Origin: VFJL01 sp043752345
GTDB lineage: Bacteria; Pseudomonadota; Gammaproteobacteria; Burkholderiales; Nitrosomonadaceae
NCBI GenBank assembly: GCA_043752345.1
Contig: JAYUYT010000017.1
Span: forward strand, 1-17,411
DNA: 17,411 bases
Direction of reading: 5' to 3'
The translations under genes and the position numbers were made by a program. The notes beneath the pieces were generated by a model. It did not search any database. It saw nothing but the letters and a program-made list of their open reading frames with translations, and was not told the origin of the DNA. Positions 6,389 through 13,364 of the stretch are shown in pieces. Numbering within the stretch: position 1 is the first letter of the stretch; the number at the start of each line of letters is the position of its first letter.

Positions 6389-8557
6389 CTACTTGATCCG
6401 CATTCCGGGCTGTGCACCTTCATCGGGACCCAGAAGATACAGCCCGTTGCCGTCACCGGCTGCCAGCACCATTCCTTCCGACAGACCGAACTTCATTTTG
6501 CGTGGTGCAAGATTGGCCACCATCACGGTCAATCGTCCTTTCAGTTTTTCCGGGTCGTAGGCGGATTTGATGCCCGCGAACACGGTGCGTTGTTCTGTGC
6601 CGATGTCCAGCGTGAGCTTGAGCAGTTTGTCCGCACCTTCCACATGCTCGGCGTTGACGATGCGAGCGACGCGCAAGTCTATTTTGGTGAAATCATCGAT
6701 GCTGATGGTGGCGGGCTGGGTGGTGGTTTCCACGGCGTTCTCCTGGTGTTGGGCATGGCGCTGCTGCGAATGCGGCAGCGGTGCGGTGGGCTTGAGATTT
6801 TCCGTGCTGACTTCGACCAATGCGGTGATCTGCTTGGGGTCGATACGAGTCACGAGATGGGAATAAGGGTTGATGGTGTGGTCGAGTAACAGAGTCTTCG
6901 CATCTTCCCAAACCAGCGGTTCAATGTTGAGGAAAGCTTCTACATCCTTCGCCAATTTTGGCAGTACTGGTTTGAGATAAACCGTGAGGCTTTTGAATGC
7001 ATTCAGAATGACAGTGCAAACTTCGTGTAATTCACCATCTCGCCCATCTTGTTTGGCCAGTTCCCATGGTTTGTAGTAATCAACAAACCGGTTAACGGAA
7101 TCCGTCAAATACATAATTTCCCGGAGAGCTTCGCCATATTTTCGTTGCTCATAGAGACCAGCAATGTACTTAGCGCGGCGACCATCAGGAACATCCTCTT
7201 CAGTGAGGCGCCCTTGAATAAATCCATCTGGGTCATGCGCAATATTAACTGACTTAACGGAAAGGCCTTCAAGGAAGCGCTCCCTCGTGGGAGCGAGAGA
7301 GGCTGCAAGTTTTCCATCAAAGCGTTTGCTGATGAAGCCCGCCGCACGTGAAGCTAAGTTGATGTACTTGCCGATTAAGTCACTATTTACCCGTGCAGCA
7401 AAATCCTCCAGGTTCAGATCAATATCTTCCATGGTGGAATTGAGCTTGGCAGCGTAGTAATAACGCAGCCATTCGGGATTCAACCCTTGTTGGATATAGC
7501 TCTCGGCGGTAATGAAGGTGCCGCGCGACTTGGACATTTTCTCGCCATTCACAGTGAGAAAGCCGTGCGCAAATATGGCTGTAGGGGTGCGATGCTCTGA
7601 GAAATTTAGTATCGCAGGCCAGAACAGCGCGTGGAAATAGAGGATGTCCTTGCCGATGAAATGATAAAGCTCGGCAGTCGAGTCCTTCTGCCAGAATTCG
7701 TCGAAATCGATGCCTTTGTCGTTGCACAGCTTCCTGAAACTGCCCATGTAACCGACCGGTGCATCCAGCCATACGTAGAAATATTTCCCCGGTGCGTCCG
7801 GGATCTCAAAACCGAAATACGGTGCGTCGCGCGAAATGTCCCAATCAGAGAGTTTGTGCTCTTCTGAGTCCGTCCATCCTTCCGTGCCCAACCATTCCTG
7901 CATTTTGTTGGAGGCTTCGGGTTGTAGCGTGCCGCTCCTCGTCCACTTGCGTAAAAATTCCTGACAGCGCTTATCGGAGAGCTTGAAGAAGTAATGGTCG
8001 GAATTGCGCCGCTCGGGTTGCGCACCGGATACTGCGGAATACGGGTTCTTCAGATCAGTGGGTGCATAGGCCGCGCCGCAGGCTTCGCAGTTATCGCCGT
8101 ACTGGTCCTTGGCGCCGCATTTGGGGCATTCGCCCTTGATGAAACGATCCGGCAGAAACATCTGTTTGACCGGGTCATAGAACTGTTCGACCGCACGGGA
8201 CGTTATCAGTCCGGCAGTTTTGAGTTTGCCGTAAATGTCCTCGGAATAATGGCGAGTTTCCGGTGAGTGGGTAGTGTAATAGTTGTCGAACTCGACGTGG
8301 AAACCGGCGAAGTCACGTTCGTGTTCCTTCTGCACCCGCGCGATCAGCGCTTCCGGCGTGATGCCCTCGCTCTGGGCACGCAGCATGATGGGTGTGCCGT
8401 GGGTGTCGTCGGCGCATACGTAATGCACTTCGTGCCCCTGCATTTTCTGGAAGCGCACCCAGATGTCGGTCTGGATGTATTCCACCAGATGGCCGAGATG
8501 AATGCTGCCATTTGCATAGGGCAGGGCGGAGGTGACCAGGATTTTTCGCTTGCTCAT
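6389..8557 (-). CDS. metG: methionyl-tRNA synthetase
   Basis: Charges tRNA-Met with methionine. With the chosen start it has 722 residues, longer than E. coli MetG (677). The class I Rossmann core has HLGH at 20-23 and KMSKS at 340-344. The zinc knuckle is intact (C144, C147, C157, C160). The anticodon-binding helical domain follows, then a His/Gln-rich linker (about 590-618) and a C-terminal EMAP-II-like tRNA-binding/dimerisation domain (about 619-722). Against remembered E. coli MetG there is an insertion of about 28 residues near 425-460. The ATG at 8555-8557 gives MSKRKILVTSALPYANG, the family N-terminus; the upstream in-frame extension to 8638 looks non-coding and covers the promoter. 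Divergent from mrp. Confidence 0.97.
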   Translation of the reverse strand: MSKRKILVTSALPYANGSIHLGHLVEYIQTDIWVRFQKMQGHEVHYVCADDTHGTPIMLRAQSEGITPEALIARVQKEHERDFAGFHVEFDNYYTTHSPETRHYSEDIYGKLKTAGLITSRAVEQFYDPVKQMFLPDRFIKGECPKCGAKDQYGDNCEACGAAYAPTDLKNPYSAVSGAQPERRNSDHYFFKLSDKRCQEFLRKWTRSGTLQPEASNKMQEWLGTEGWTDSEEHKLSDWDISRDAPYFGFEIPDAPGKYFYVWLDAPVGYMGSFRKLCNDKGIDFDEFWQKDSTAELYHFIGKDILYFHALFWPAILNFSEHRTPTAIFAHGFLTVNGEKMSKSRGTFITAESYIQQGLNPEWLRYYYAAKLNSTMEDIDLNLEDFAARVNSDLIGKYINLASRAAGFISKRFDGKLAASLAPTRERFLEGLSVKSVNIAHDPDGFIQGRLTEEDVPDGRRAKYIAGLYEQRKYGEALREIMYLTDSVNRFVDYYKPWELAKQDGRDGELHEVCTVILNAFKSLTVYLKPVLPKLAKDVEAFLNIEPLVWEDAKTLLLDHTINPYSHLVTRIDPKQITALVEVSTENLKPTAPLPHSQQRHAQHQENAVETTTQPATISIDDFTKIDLRVARIVNAEHVEGADKLLKLTLDIGTEQRTVFAGIKSAYDPEKLKGRLTVMVANLAPRKMKFGLSEGMVLAAGDGNGLYLLGPDEGAQPGMRIK

Positions 8558-8587
8558 CAACTGTCTGTAAGAATCCGATAAACGCGG

Positions 8588-8596
8588 ATTGTAACA
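8588..8596 (-). promoter_or_regulatory. candidate extended -10 promoter of metG
   Basis: In minus-strand sense this is TG-T-TACAAT, five of six matches to the -10 plus the TGn extension, about 30 bp before the metG ATG. No good -35 is seen. Confidence 0.45.
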
Positions 8597-8620
8597 AACT
8601 GCATAACCCAATCCGATATT

Positions 8621-8629
8621 TGTTAAAAT
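8621..8629 (+). promoter_or_regulatory. candidate extended -10 promoter of mrp-dcd
   Basis: TG-T-TAAAAT, with no good -35 at the usual distance. It lies about 48 bp before the mrp GTG and 24 bp from the opposite-facing metG -10. It is identical to the candidate smpB -10 at 4830-4838. Confidence 0.45.
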
Positions 8630-8677
8630 TCGAGGCATTCAGCGTCTATTTGCGTTTCAGCACAAGGGAGTTGCAGA

Positions 8678-9766
8678 GTGGTCATTTCGGAGCAGCAGGT
8701 GCAGTCCGTCCTCAAGGAGATCACCGATCTCAGTACCGGCAAAGACTATGTGACCAGCAAGGAAGCGCGCAATATCAGAATAGACGGCAGCAATGTGGCA
8801 CTCGACATCGTGCTGGGTTATCCGGCCAGGAGCGTGAGCGAAAACATCCGTAAACAGGTGGCCGACAAGCTTGCAACCATTCCCGGCATCGGCTCCGTGA
8901 ATGTCAATGTTACCAGCAAGATTGTTCCGCACAGCGTACAGCGCGGCGTGAAGCTCATTCCGGGAATAAAGAACATCATCGCCGTGGCTTCCGGCAAGGG
9001 TGGCGTGGGCAAATCCGCCACTGCGGTCAACCTGGCGCTGGCGCTGGCCGCGGAAGGCGCTTCCGTCGGCATTCTGGACGCCGACATCTATGGCCCTTCG
9101 CAACCGCAGATGCTGGGCATTACTGGCCGCCCCGAATCTCTCGATGGCAAGAATCTGGAACCGATGAAAGCGCACGGCATCCAGGCCATGTCCATCGGTC
9201 TGCTGATCGACGCGGATACCCCCATGGTGTGGCGCGGGCCGATGGTGACGCAGGCATTGCAACAGCTATTGAACGAAACCCGCTGGCACGATGTGGATTA
9301 CCTCATCATCGACATGCCGCCCGGCACTGGTGACATTCAGTTGACGCTGGCGCAGAAAGTGCCAGTCACGGGCGCGGTCATCGTCACGACCCCGCAGGAC
9401 ATTGCATTGCTGGATGCGCGCAAGGGACTCAAGATGTTCCAGAAAGTGGGCATTCCCATCATCGGCATCGTCGAGAACATGAGCATTCACATCTGCTCCA
9501 GTTGCGGCCATGCCGAGCATATTTTCGGTGCGGGCGGCGGCGAGAAAATGTGCAAGGACTACGACACGGAGTTTTTGGGAGCATTGCCGCTCGACATCAA
9601 AATCCGCGAGCAGACTGATTCCGGTACGCCTACCGTGGTGGCGGACCCCGACGGACGCGTGGCGGGGATTTATCGCGGCATTGCCCGGCGCATCGCGGTG
9701 AAGGTTGACGAATTGTCGCAGGACTATTCCGAGCTGTTCGCCAAGATCGTGATCGAGGATAATTGA
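8678..9766 (+). CDS. mrp: Mrp/ApbC family iron-sulfur cluster carrier ATPase
   Basis: A P-loop ATPase that binds and hands over [4Fe-4S] clusters to apoproteins in the cytoplasm. At 362 residues it has an N-terminal MIP18-like/DUF59 domain (about 5-85) joined to the MinD-type domain. The deviant Walker A is SGKGGVGKS at 105-113, the Walker B-like DMPPGTGD lies near 212-219, and the cluster-bridging CxxC is C273/C276 (HICSSCGH). The start is GTG at 8678, chosen because AAGGGAG at 8664-8670 sits 7 nt upstream and the reading begins with a typical family N-terminus. It is followed after 4 bp by dcd. The order metG-mrp-dcd is also, as I recall, found in Pseudomonas. Confidence 0.95.
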   Translation: MVISEQQVQSVLKEITDLSTGKDYVTSKEARNIRIDGSNVALDIVLGYPARSVSENIRKQVADKLATIPGIGSVNVNVTSKIVPHSVQRGVKLIPGIKNIIAVASGKGGVGKSATAVNLALALAAEGASVGILDADIYGPSQPQMLGITGRPESLDGKNLEPMKAHGIQAMSIGLLIDADTPMVWRGPMVTQALQQLLNETRWHDVDYLIIDMPPGTGDIQLTLAQKVPVTGAVIVTTPQDIALLDARKGLKMFQKVGIPIIGIVENMSIHICSSCGHAEHIFGAGGGEKMCKDYDTEFLGALPLDIKIREQTDSGTPTVVADPDGRVAGIYRGIARRIAVKVDELSQDYSELFAKIVIEDN

Positions 9767-9770
9767 ACCC

Positions 9771-10337
9771 ATGACCATAAAATCAGACAAGTGGATCCGC
9801 CGCATGGCGACGGAGCACGGCATGATCGAACCGTTCGAACCCAATCAGGTCAAGCAGCAGAACGGCCACAAGATCGTTTCCTACGGCACTTCGAGCTATG
9901 GCTACGATATCCGCTGCTCGGATGAATTCAAGCTGTTCACCAACATCAATTCGACCATCGTTGACCCAAAGAATTTCGACGCCAACTCCTTCGTCGACGT
10001 AAAAAATGATGTCTGCATCATCCCGCCCAATTCCTTTGCGCTGGCGCGCACCATCGAATATTTCCGCATCCCGCGCAACGTGCTGACCATCTGCCTGGGC
10101 AAATCCACTTATGCCCGCTGCGGCATCATCGTCAACGTCACTCCGTTCGAACCGGAGTGGGAAGGATTTGTAACCCTGGAATTTTCCAACACTACTCCGC
10201 TGCCCGCCAAGATCTATGCAAATGAAGGCGTAGCTCAGGTGATCTTTTTCGAGTCCGATGAGGTATGCGAGACTTCGTACAAGGATCGCGGCGGAAAATA
10301 TCAGGGCCAGCACGGCGTGACCCTGCCGAAAATCTAG
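9771..10337 (+). CDS. dcd: dCTP deaminase
   Basis: Deaminates dCTP to dUTP, which Dut turns into dUMP, the substrate of ThyA (encoded at 12461-13255). The 188-residue length is typical of the homotrimeric proteobacterial enzyme. Motifs seen are SSYGYDIRCS (41-50), the GKSTYARCG segment with R116, and the TLEFSN segment with the likely catalytic glutamate E137, followed by the C-terminal lid GGKYQGQHGVTLPK. The ATG at 9771 is 4 bp after the mrp stop. The only ribosome-binding candidate is a GAGG inside the end of mrp (9755-9758), so coupling with mrp is likely. No terminator is recognisable directly after it. Confidence 0.96.
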   Translation: MTIKSDKWIRRMATEHGMIEPFEPNQVKQQNGHKIVSYGTSSYGYDIRCSDEFKLFTNINSTIVDPKNFDANSFVDVKNDVCIIPPNSFALARTIEYFRIPRNVLTICLGKSTYARCGIIVNVTPFEPEWEGFVTLEFSNTTPLPAKIYANEGVAQVIFFESDEVCETSYKDRGGKYQGQHGVTLPKI

Positions 10338-10472
10338 GGAACCTCGACGGGCACGACATATCCTGTCCGGTTGCAGTGTTCTTGCCGGAAAGCGCAAACT
10401 GTTGTGGCCGCACCCTCTCCCGACCCCAATAGCTTCCCCTCATGTTTGTCGTAATCATCTGATATGGAATGG

Positions 10473-10527
10473 TTTTTTTAGCGCCGCCGGCAACGGGTCA
10501 CAGCATCGTCTCTTTGGCCTAAAAAAA
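10473..10527. repeat. T7/A7 inverted repeat upstream of the decarboxylase promoter
   Basis: TTTTTTTAG at 10473-10481 is the reverse complement of CTAAAAAAA at 10519-10527. Allowing one bulged C, the pairing extends through GCC (10483-10485) with GGC (10516-10518), about 12 pairs closing a 30-nt loop. The A7 arm ends 3 bp before the -35 box and could act as an UP element. The rest of the 266-bp gap after dcd (from 10338) holds no gene that I can support. Confidence 0.4.
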
Positions 10528-10530
10528 TAC

Positions 10531-10558
10531 TTGATTCCGCTGGAATGCGGACTATAAT
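10531..10558 (+). promoter_or_regulatory. strong sigma70-like promoter of the leader-decarboxylase unit
   Basis: TTGATT (10531-10536) and a perfect TATAAT (10553-10558) with a 16-bp spacer, with an A7 tract just upstream. The expected start is near 10565, giving a leader RNA of about 39 nt before the small ORF. This is the best promoter on the plus strand of the window. Confidence 0.75.
10534..10551. promoter_or_regulatory. candidate operator palindromes between -35 and -10
   Basis: Two overlapping perfect inverted repeats occupy the spacer: ATTCC-N3-GGAAT (10534-10546) and TCCGC-N6-GCGGA (10536-10551). A protein bound here would block the polymerase, so this is a plausible repressor site. 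No regulator gene is adjacent and I do not recognise the motif. Confidence 0.35.
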
Positions 10559-10603
10559 CCGGTTTTTTCGCAGCCCTCAATCAATAAAGCACAGGAGGTC
10601 ATC

Positions 10604-10669
10604 ATGAAAAGCAAAGCAAACTATTTCGGCCCGGTCGATCTGGTCAACATCCATATTCCCGAAACGTAG
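10604..10669 (+). CDS. 21-residue leader peptide upstream of the decarboxylase
   Basis: A very short ORF, beginning MKSKANYF and ending NIHIPET before TAG. The evidence for translation is strong for its size: a near-perfect Shine-Dalgarno (AGGAGGT, 10593-10599, 4-nt gap to ATG) that is better than that of any large gene here; a fitting position about 39 nt after a strong promoter; and a G/C-leaning third base like its neighbours. It ends 22 nt before the decarboxylase ATG and is in a different frame, so it is not a lost N-terminus. It has no signal peptide, transmembrane segment or cysteine. The likely role is a cis-acting leader controlling the downstream gene, perhaps by ribosome arrest at its end (Pro-Glu-Thr-stop). 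A small functional protein remains possible. I do not recognise the sequence. Confidence 0.65.
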   Translation: MKSKANYFGPVDLVNIHIPET

Positions 10670-10671
10670 CG

Positions 10672-10682
10672 CCTCCCGGAGG
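10672..10682 (+). promoter_or_regulatory. CCTCC/GGAGG element masking the decarboxylase ribosome-binding site
   Basis: CCTCC (10672-10676) is separated by one base from GGAGG (10678-10682), the Shine-Dalgarno of the decarboxylase (8-9 nt before its ATG). A 4-bp stem with a 3-nt loop can form only 3 nt after the leader stop. The same CCTCC could instead pair with the identical GGAGG of the leader's own ribosome-binding site (10594-10598). Confidence 0.45.
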
Positions 10683-10691
10683 AAGACTCTC

Positions 10692-11867
10692 ATGCAAACA
10701 CGTACCGCCGCTCTACGAAAAAAAGTAGAAGCCGAAGCTATATTCGACACCCATCCCGAAGTCAGCCTGGATTTTGAACATGTCCGGGCAGCCCTGCAAA
10801 AGGGCTACAGCAAGCCGTTCCTGCTGGTTGACAGCAATATTGTCCGCAATAAAGCCCGCCGTTTCAAAGCTGTCATGCCGCGTGTGCATCCGCATTACGC
10901 AGTCAAAGCCAATCCTGATCCACGCGTGCTGCAAGCGCTGATCGAGGAAGGTACGGGTTTTGAAATCGCTTCCATTGCCGAACTGGATCTCCTGCTCAGC
11001 CTGGGTGTGCCGGCTGCGGAAATCTATTACAGCAACCCGATGAAGTCGCGGGCATATCTGGAATATGCCGCCGCCAAGGGTGTCGAATGGTACGTGCTGG
11101 ACAGCGTGGAAGAATTGCGCAAAATCGTCAGCGTCAAACCGGACGCAAAGATGTACATGCGCATCGATACCCCCAACATCGGCAGTGATTGGCCGCTGGC
11201 AGGAAAATTTGGCACCCATGCCGCCGAGATCAAGGAGATCATCCTCGAAGCAGTCAAGCTCAAGGCGGATCTTGCCGGAGTGACTTTTCATGTCGGTTCG
11301 CAGTGCCGCAATCCACAGAACTGGCAGGAGGGGATCGATCGCGCAAAAAGAGTTTTTGCCGACATGCGCCATGCCGGATTGAATCCGCGCCTGCTGAACA
11401 TCGGTGGCGGCTACCCGGTGCGTCATGTCAAACCCATCCCTTCGATAGAAGTGATCGGGGAAGTGGTGAATGCGGCCATCGCCGATTTGCCGGCGGATAT
11501 CCATGTCATGGCCGAGCCGGGGCGTTATCTGGTGTCGGACGCAGCTTACTTTGTCTGCCGCGTGGTGGGCACCGCTACCCGCAACGGCAAACGCTGGATG
11601 TATTGGGATGCGGGCATGTTTGGCGGCGTGATCGAGGTCACCGAAGGCCTGCGCTATGAAATTATTACCGACCGCACGGGACAGGATATTTCCTGGTGCG
11701 TTGCCGGACCAACCTGCGATTCAGTGGACATCCTGATGCGCGACGAGATGCTGCCGGAAGATATCCAGGAAGGGGATTTCATCTATATTCCCAATGCCGG
11801 TGCCTATACCACCGCCTACGCCAGCAACTTCAACGGCTTCCCGTTGCCGGATGTGGTAGTGATCTGA
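10692..11867 (+). CDS. fold-III PLP-dependent decarboxylase, probably ornithine decarboxylase
   Basis: Expected to decarboxylate L-ornithine to putrescine, the entry to polyamine synthesis; activity on lysine cannot be excluded from sequence. At 391 residues it has the compact length of bacterial eukaryotic-like ODCs. The alanine racemase-like barrel carries the PLP lysine K72 (HYAVKANP), the ring-stacking H200 (FHVGSQ), the phosphate-binding GGG at 238-240 and EPGR at 275-278. The C-terminal beta domain has GPTCDSVD with C342/D343, the ODC-type cross-subunit cysteine and aspartate, and then Y372 in GAYTTAYASNFNGF. The ATG at 10692 has GGAGGAAG 8 nt upstream. It is the only large gene between a strong promoter (10531) and a strong terminator (11887), preceded by a leader ORF that probably regulates it. 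Confidence 0.93.
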   Translation: MQTRTAALRKKVEAEAIFDTHPEVSLDFEHVRAALQKGYSKPFLLVDSNIVRNKARRFKAVMPRVHPHYAVKANPDPRVLQALIEEGTGFEIASIAELDLLLSLGVPAAEIYYSNPMKSRAYLEYAAAKGVEWYVLDSVEELRKIVSVKPDAKMYMRIDTPNIGSDWPLAGKFGTHAAEIKEIILEAVKLKADLAGVTFHVGSQCRNPQNWQEGIDRAKRVFADMRHAGLNPRLLNIGGGYPVRHVKPIPSIEVIGEVVNAAIADLPADIHVMAEPGRYLVSDAAYFVCRVVGTATRNGKRWMYWDAGMFGGVIEVTEGLRYEIITDRTGQDISWCVAGPTCDSVDILMRDEMLPEDIQEGDFIYIPNAGAYTTAYASNFNGFPLPDVVVI

Positions 11868-11886
11868 ACAGAGTCTTGTAAACAAG

Positions 11887-11918
11887 AATGGCGGAGCATT
11901 GCGCTCCGCCATTTTTTT
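11887..11918 (+). terminator. intrinsic terminator of the decarboxylase
   Basis: AATGGCGGAGC and GCTCCGCCATT arms give 9 GC-rich pairs plus 2 A-T pairs around a 5-nt loop (ATTGC), followed by a run of seven T. It starts 19 bp after the decarboxylase stop. On the minus strand the following sequence is only moderately T-rich (TTCTTGTT), so it may also help to end the convergent thyA-folA transcript. Confidence 0.93.
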
Positions 11919-11954
11919 GCGTCTCTCACCCACCGTTGTGGTGAAACAGTCCAC

Positions 11955-12464
11955 TCAGATCTTGCGGTCAAGCACCACAAAATGATATTCCAGCCCATCG
12001 TCCTCATCCAACTGATGCTTTTCACGGAAAATTTCACGCCATTCCTGCGGGTTATATTCGGGGAATAGTGCATCTCCATCGAATTCCTGCTGAATCTCGG
12101 TGACATACATACGCTGGCACAATCCCAGAGCCTGCTGATAGATCTCCGCGCCGCCGATGACAAAGCATTCCTGATCCATCTCTTTTCCTTCGCTGCAGAC
12201 TTTCAGCGCCTCGGCTATCGAACCCACTACGATGGCGCCCGGGACCTGATAATCAGACTGACGGGTGACGATGACGCTGGTGCGGCCAGGCAAAGGTCTG
12301 CCGATGGATTCATAGGTCTTGCGCCCCATGATGATGTGATGCCCCATGGTGAGTTGCTTGAAGCGTTTCAGGTCGGGGGACAACTGCCATGGCAATGCAT
12401 TGTTCCTGCCGATGACGCGGTTTTCTGCCATCGCCACCAGAATGGAAAAGCGCGGTGGACTCAT
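11955..12464 (-). CDS. folA: dihydrofolate reductase
   Basis: Reduces dihydrofolate to tetrahydrofolate with NADPH, restoring the cofactor oxidised by ThyA. The 169-residue length is normal. It shows ILVAMAENRVIGRNNALPWQLSPDLKRFK with W26 and the catalytic acid D31, the NADPH-binding MGRKTYESIG (46-55), and VIGGAEIYQQAL in the C-terminal half. The ATG at 12462-12464 overlaps the thyA TGA as ATGA, so it is translationally coupled to thyA in one operon, the common arrangement in proteobacteria. It converges on the decarboxylase terminator. No trimethoprim-resistance-type divergence is evident by eye. Confidence 0.97.
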   Translation of the reverse strand: MSPPRFSILVAMAENRVIGRNNALPWQLSPDLKRFKQLTMGHHIIMGRKTYESIGRPLPGRTSVIVTRQSDYQVPGAIVVGSIAEALKVCSEGKEMDQECFVIGGAEIYQQALGLCQRMYVTEIQQEFDGDALFPEYNPQEWREIFREKHQLDEDDGLEYHFVVLDRKI

Positions 12465-13255
12465 ACCGCGATCGGCGCCTTGATCGGCGGATACGGATCG
12501 TAGCCTTGCAGTGTGAAATCCGCATAGGTGAAATCGAACATGCTGTTGATGGCTGGATTCAGTTGCATTGTTGGCAGCTTCCTCGGTTCGCGGCTCAACT
12601 GTTCCTGCACTTGTTCCAGATGGTTGAGATAAAGATGCGCATCGCCGAAGGTATGCACGAAATCACCGGGTTTCAGCCCGCAGACTTGCGCCATCATCAG
12701 CGTCAGCAGCGCATAGGAGGCAATATTGAACGGCACCCCCAGGAAGATATCGGCGCTGCGCTGATAAAGCTGGCATGAGAGTCTGCCGTCAGCGACATAG
12801 AATTGAAAAAAGGCATGGCAGGGCGGCAATTTCATCTTGTCCAATTCACTCACATTCCAGGCCGAAACGATCATGCGCCGCGAGTCGGGGGTGTTCCTGA
12901 TCTGCTCGATCACCTGCGTGATCTGATCGATGTGCCGTCCGTTGGCACTTGGCCAGGAGCGCCACTGGTGTCCGTAGATCGGACCCAGATCGCCGTTCGC
13001 ATCGGCCCATTCATCCCAGATGGAGACGCCGTTGTCCTTGAGGTATTTGATGTTGGTGTTGCCCTGCAGAAACCACAGCAATTCGTGAATGATGGATTTC
13101 AGATGACACTTCTTGGTGGTGACCAGCGGAAACCCCTCCGACAAATCAAAGCGCATCTGGTAGCCAAATACGGACAGCGTGCCGGTGCCGGTGCGGTCGG
13201 ATTTCTTGTGCCCGTGCTTGCGCACGTACTGCATCAGTTCGAGGTATTGGCGCAT
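12461..13255 (-). CDS. thyA: thymidylate synthase
   Basis: Methylates dUMP to dTMP with methylene-tetrahydrofolate, giving dihydrofolate. With the ATG at 13253-13255 it is 264 residues, the same length as E. coli ThyA, and begins MRQYLELMQYVRKHG as the family does. Catalytic C146 lies in LPPCHAFFQFY; the phosphate-binding arginine R21 lies in DRTGTGTLS, with SRRMIVSAWN near 125-134. The end, GYDPYPPIKAPIAV, is canonical. An upstream in-frame TTG (13292-13294) would add 13 residues; it is less likely because these are not conserved, though neither start has a Shine-Dalgarno. The upstream promoter is unclear: TTATCA and CATTAT 17 bp apart on the minus strand is only a weak candidate. Confidence 0.97.
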   Translation of the reverse strand: MRQYLELMQYVRKHGHKKSDRTGTGTLSVFGYQMRFDLSEGFPLVTTKKCHLKSIIHELLWFLQGNTNIKYLKDNGVSIWDEWADANGDLGPIYGHQWRSWPSANGRHIDQITQVIEQIRNTPDSRRMIVSAWNVSELDKMKLPPCHAFFQFYVADGRLSCQLYQRSADIFLGVPFNIASYALLTLMMAQVCGLKPGDFVHTFGDAHLYLNHLEQVQEQLSREPRKLPTMQLNPAINSMFDFTYADFTLQGYDPYPPIKAPIAV

Positions 13256-13328
13256 GGGAGATAGGAAGTCGGAGGTCTGCGAGAGTCTGGGCAAAAAGCT
13301 GCATCAAGTGATAATGGCATAGGGCGTA

Positions 13329-13334
13329 TATAAT
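13329..13334 (+). promoter_or_regulatory. candidate -10 box of the M17 aminopeptidase gene
   Basis: A perfect TATAAT 30 bp before the ATG at 13365. The sequence 16-18 bp upstream shows no convincing -35, so this rests on the -10 alone. Confidence 0.35.
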
Positions 13335-13364
13335 GATAACTGATATTTCACGGGGCAGACGCCA

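Noticed and set aside
8558..8638. Longer N-terminus for MetG
   Set aside because: The extension does not resemble MetRS, and it covers the candidate metG and mrp promoters; MSKRKILVTSALPYANG is the family start.
10473..10479. T7 run as the terminator of dcd
   Set aside because: No stable GC stem lies directly upstream of the run; it pairs better with the downstream A7 tract.
10604..10669. The leader ORF as a PqqA-like or other RiPP precursor peptide
   Set aside because: No radical SAM, peptidase, transporter or other maturation gene is nearby; the unit contains only the decarboxylase and ends at a strong terminator.
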